This document shows, in pieces, positions 13,665 to 15,124 of a DNA stretch of 15,124 nt. The first letter of the stretch is position 1. Every line of letters starts with the position of its first letter. Below the pieces are notes generated by a model, which worked only from the letters and a program-made list of their open reading frames with translations, searched no databases and was not told where the DNA came from. The stretch is from an uncultured Bacilli bacterium (GTDB taxonomy: Bacteria; Bacillota_I; Bacilli_A; RF39; UBA660): the NCBI GenBank assembly GCA_947628245.1, contig CANQZH010000010.1, positions 1 through 15,124 of the forward strand. Reading direction: 5' to 3'. Both the position numbers and the translations under genes were made by a program.

Positions 13665-13802
13665 AATAACTTCTAAAAATAAAATAAAAATATTAAATCT
13701 TAAAGGTAAAATTAAAGTTATAATTACTTGATAAAAAATTAAACAACATAAAATTAAGATAGCAAAAACACTAAAAAAGTTATTTCTTCGTGGATATTTC
13801 AT
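13623..13802 (-). CDS. Small two-helix membrane protein
   Basis: A 59-residue protein, MKYPRRNN... , with a basic N-terminus and two hydrophobic helices (about residues 9-32 and 37-56). I recognise no family. The ATG (13802-13800) is chosen over a GTG three codons upstream because AGGTGAT (13813-13807) is a good ribosome site 4 bases away. A TTGACA box lies upstream on the same strand. The last 42 bases run antisense to the end of the ysxE-like gene. AT-rich DNA often yields hydrophobic open frames by chance, so the case rests on the start signals. It is divergent from ftsK and separated from it by about 100 bases. Confidence 0.5.
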   Translation of the reverse strand: MKYPRRNNFFSVFAILILCCLIFYQVIITLILPLRFNIFILFLEVILLLFFLYRIVWPY

Positions 13803-13811
13803 AATTATCAC

Positions 13812-13839
13812 CTAATATATTTTATGAATTAGATGTCAA
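13812..13839 (-). promoter_or_regulatory. Possible promoter of the small membrane protein
   Basis: On the minus strand TTGACA (13839-13834) is a consensus -35 box. The -10 is ambiguous: TATTAG after 16 bases, or TATATT after 14. It lies back to back with the ftsK promoter. Confidence 0.35.
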
Positions 13840-13855
13840 TTAAGTGTTAGAGTAC

Positions 13856-13885
13856 TTGGCAAAGAAAAGCAATTTAGTTTATAAT
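13856..13885 (+). promoter_or_regulatory. Sigma-A promoter of ftsK/spoIIIE
   Basis: TTGGCA (13856-13861), 18 bases, then TATAAT (13880-13885). The predicted start near 13892 falls at the ribosome site GGTGAG, about 10 bases before ATG 13902. Confidence 0.7.
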
Positions 13886-13901
13886 AATTATGGTGAGTAT
13901 T

Positions 13902-15124
13902 ATGGCAAAGAAAAAGAAAACTAGCAAAAATGAAAAAAGTACTACTCCAGCTTTTAGTGTTGAATTAACTGGTTTAGTTTTAATTTTAATTGGTATTATT
14001 GGTTTTGGGTTTGGTCCTGTAGGGGCTTTACTTAAAAAATTTGCAATGTTTTTATTAGGAGAATGGTGGCCAGTCATTTTATTATTAGTACTGTTTTTAG
14101 GATTATTAATGTTATTTAAAAGAAAAATGCCTAATTTTATGAGTCAAAGGGCGATTGGGCTATATTTAATTATAATCGTTGTTCTAATAATGAGTCATTT
14201 AAATTTTGTTAAGATGATTGATAGTCCTGGAAAAATATTTGAAGCAACAATGAATAATTATATGGATCGAATTGCCTCTATTGGGATGAATAATGCGGTT
14301 TCTAGTTCCGGACAAACTTCAATTAGTATTGGTGGTGGTATTTTTGGAGCTGTCTTTAGTTTTGGAAGTGCTTCCTTATTTGGTCTTAATGGAACTTATA
14401 TTGTATTAGTATTCTTATTTATCTTTGGTGTTGTCTTATTATTTAATGTTAACTTATCTGAAGTTTTAAGTAGAATTGTTGAAACTTTTAAATGGGCTAA
14501 AGAAACCGTTGGAGAAGATTCGGATGATAGCGAGGAAAGATCAAAAGCTTTAGAAAAACGTTTACTAGAACAAGAAGAAGATATTGAACCTAAAAAATCT
14601 TATGTTGTTGAAAGTGTTGAAGAAATAAAGCCTAAAATGGAAGAAGAAGTTAATGAAGAGCCTCGTTTAATAATGCCTGATTTACCAAATGCTAATCCTA
14701 ATGCTCCAACAATTAACTTAAATTATAAATTACCACCTATGAGTATCTTAGATGATCCTGAGCGTTCTAAAAAAATTAATTCTAATCAATTTTTAATTAA
14801 TAATAAACAAAATTTGGAAAGAGTTTTAAGTGATTTTCATATTACTGGTAAAGTTGTTGATGTTCATATGGGTCCTAGTGTCACCCAATTTGAGCTTACG
14901 GTGCCAAGCGGAACTAAGGTAAGTAGAATAAGTTCAATTAATAAAGAAATTGCTTTAGCTTTAGCAGCCAAAGATGTTCGAATTGAAGCACCAATTCCAG
15001 GAAAAAGTACAATTGGTATTGAAATTCCTAATCAGTCAATCGCGCCTGTTAAAATTAAAGAAATTTTAAGTAGTAAACAAATACTAAATAATAAAAGTGG
15101 AATATGGGTTGCTTTAGGAAAAGA
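13902..15124 (+). CDS. ftsK: DNA translocase FtsK/SpoIIIE, 3'-truncated by window edge
   Basis: The first 407 codons of a septal DNA pump that moves chromosomes through closing or sporulation septa. A lysine-rich start (MAKKKKTSK) is followed by about four membrane helices within residues 20-180. An acidic and then Pro/Asn-rich linker (about 195-285) leads to the start of the alpha domain of the motor, with VVDVHMGPSVTQFELTVPSG (about 323-342), ALALAAKDVRIEAPIPGK (about 356-373) and IGIEIPNQ. The ATPase Walker motifs and the gamma domain lie beyond the window. An in-frame ATG at 13890 would add four residues, but the promoter and GGTGAG favour 13902. With spoIIGA, sigE and coat genes nearby, a SpoIIIE role in filling the forespore is likely; vegetative FtsK cannot be excluded. 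Confidence 0.93.
   Translation, partial: MAKKKKTSKNEKSTTPAFSVELTGLVLILIGIIGFGFGPVGALLKKFAMFLLGEWWPVILLLVLFLGLLMLFKRKMPNFMSQRAIGLYLIIIVVLIMSHLNFVKMIDSPGKIFEATMNNYMDRIASIGMNNAVSSSGQTSISIGGGIFGAVFSFGSASLFGLNGTYIVLVFLFIFGVVLLFNVNLSEVLSRIVETFKWAKETVGEDSDDSEERSKALEKRLLEQEEDIEPKKSYVVESVEEIKPKMEEEVNEEPRLIMPDLPNANPNAPTINLNYKLPPMSILDDPERSKKINSNQFLINNKQNLERVLSDFHITGKVVDVHMGPSVTQFELTVPSGTKVSRISSINKEIALALAAKDVRIEAPIPGKSTIGIEIPNQSIAPVKIKEILSSKQILNNKSGIWVALGK

Noticed and set aside
13657..13674. AGAAGT / ACTTCT hairpin as terminator of the ysxE-like gene
   Set aside because: Six-bp stem followed by A-rich rather than T-rich sequence on the plus strand; on the minus strand it falls inside the small membrane gene.
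13874..14077. Minus-strand open frame of 67 codons
   Set aside because: Antisense to the first membrane segments of ftsK and over its promoter; a shadow of the real gene.
1..15124. Mycoplasma genetic code (TGA as Trp)
   Set aside because: Trp is encoded by TGG throughout, genes contain no in-frame TGA, and sigE ends at TGA at the expected family length.

Overview
The window comes from a very AT-rich (by eye roughly three quarters A+T) bacterium of the Firmicutes/Bacilli side of the tree. It uses the standard bacterial code: TGG is the tryptophan codon, and TGA acts as a stop (end of sigE). Sporulation genes (spoIIGA, sigE, a spoVID-like gene, a ysxE-like gene), an RNase J, a phosphoketolase and short intergenic gaps fit an uncultured, streamlined, spore-forming low-GC lineage such as those found in animal guts. 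The taxonomy is an inference; there is no rRNA here to test it.

Layout. (1) 1-1288: the 3' part of spoIIGA overlaps sigE, the classic pair in which the membrane protease SpoIIGA activates pro-sigma-E in the mother cell. Instead of sigG, the next gene (1334-2017) is a membrane-anchored thioredoxin-fold protein without its redox cysteines. (2) 2082-3371: a lone sufB (Fe-S scaffold). (3) 3571-4720: a non-canonical ssb followed by a membrane-anchored, catalytically degenerate polysaccharide-deacetylase-like protein. (4) 4829-6463: an RNase J paralogue with a damaged active site (RNase J2-like). (5) 6544-7632: PgsA phosphatidyltransferase fused to an HD-phosphohydrolase domain. (6) 7690-7957: tRNA-Arg(ACG), tRNA-Pro(TGG) and a GC-rich chain of four hairpins that looks like an undescribed small RNA. 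(7) 7980-12008: a small XRE regulator divergent from xfp (phosphoketolase), which is tightly followed by a lipoprotein with a transmembrane segment and a repeat-bearing tail. (8) 12071-13664: a spoVID-like LysM protein and a ysxE-like coat pseudokinase in one operon, preceded by a plausible sigma-E promoter. (9) 13623-15124: a small membrane protein on the minus strand, divergent from the 5' part of ftsK/spoIIIE, which runs off the window.

The order deacetylase-like gene / rnjB-like / pgsA / ftsK-spoIIIE is a compressed echo of the ylxY ... rnjB ... spoIIIE ... pgsA stretch of the Bacillus subtilis chromosome. The sporulation parts connect logically: SpoIIGA and SigE at the left could switch on the spoVID-ysxE coat operon at the right.

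The most striking signal is not a gene. The palindromic tetranucleotide CATG is, by eye, completely absent from all 15 kb, and every histidine codon that precedes a G is written CAC instead of the otherwise preferred CAT. This points to strong selection against CATG, for example by a CATG-specific restriction-modification system. Other unusual points are the PgsA-HD fusion, several proteins with lost catalytic residues, the hairpin-rich RNA, and promoters placed so close to genes that many mRNAs would start at or just before the Shine-Dalgarno sequence.
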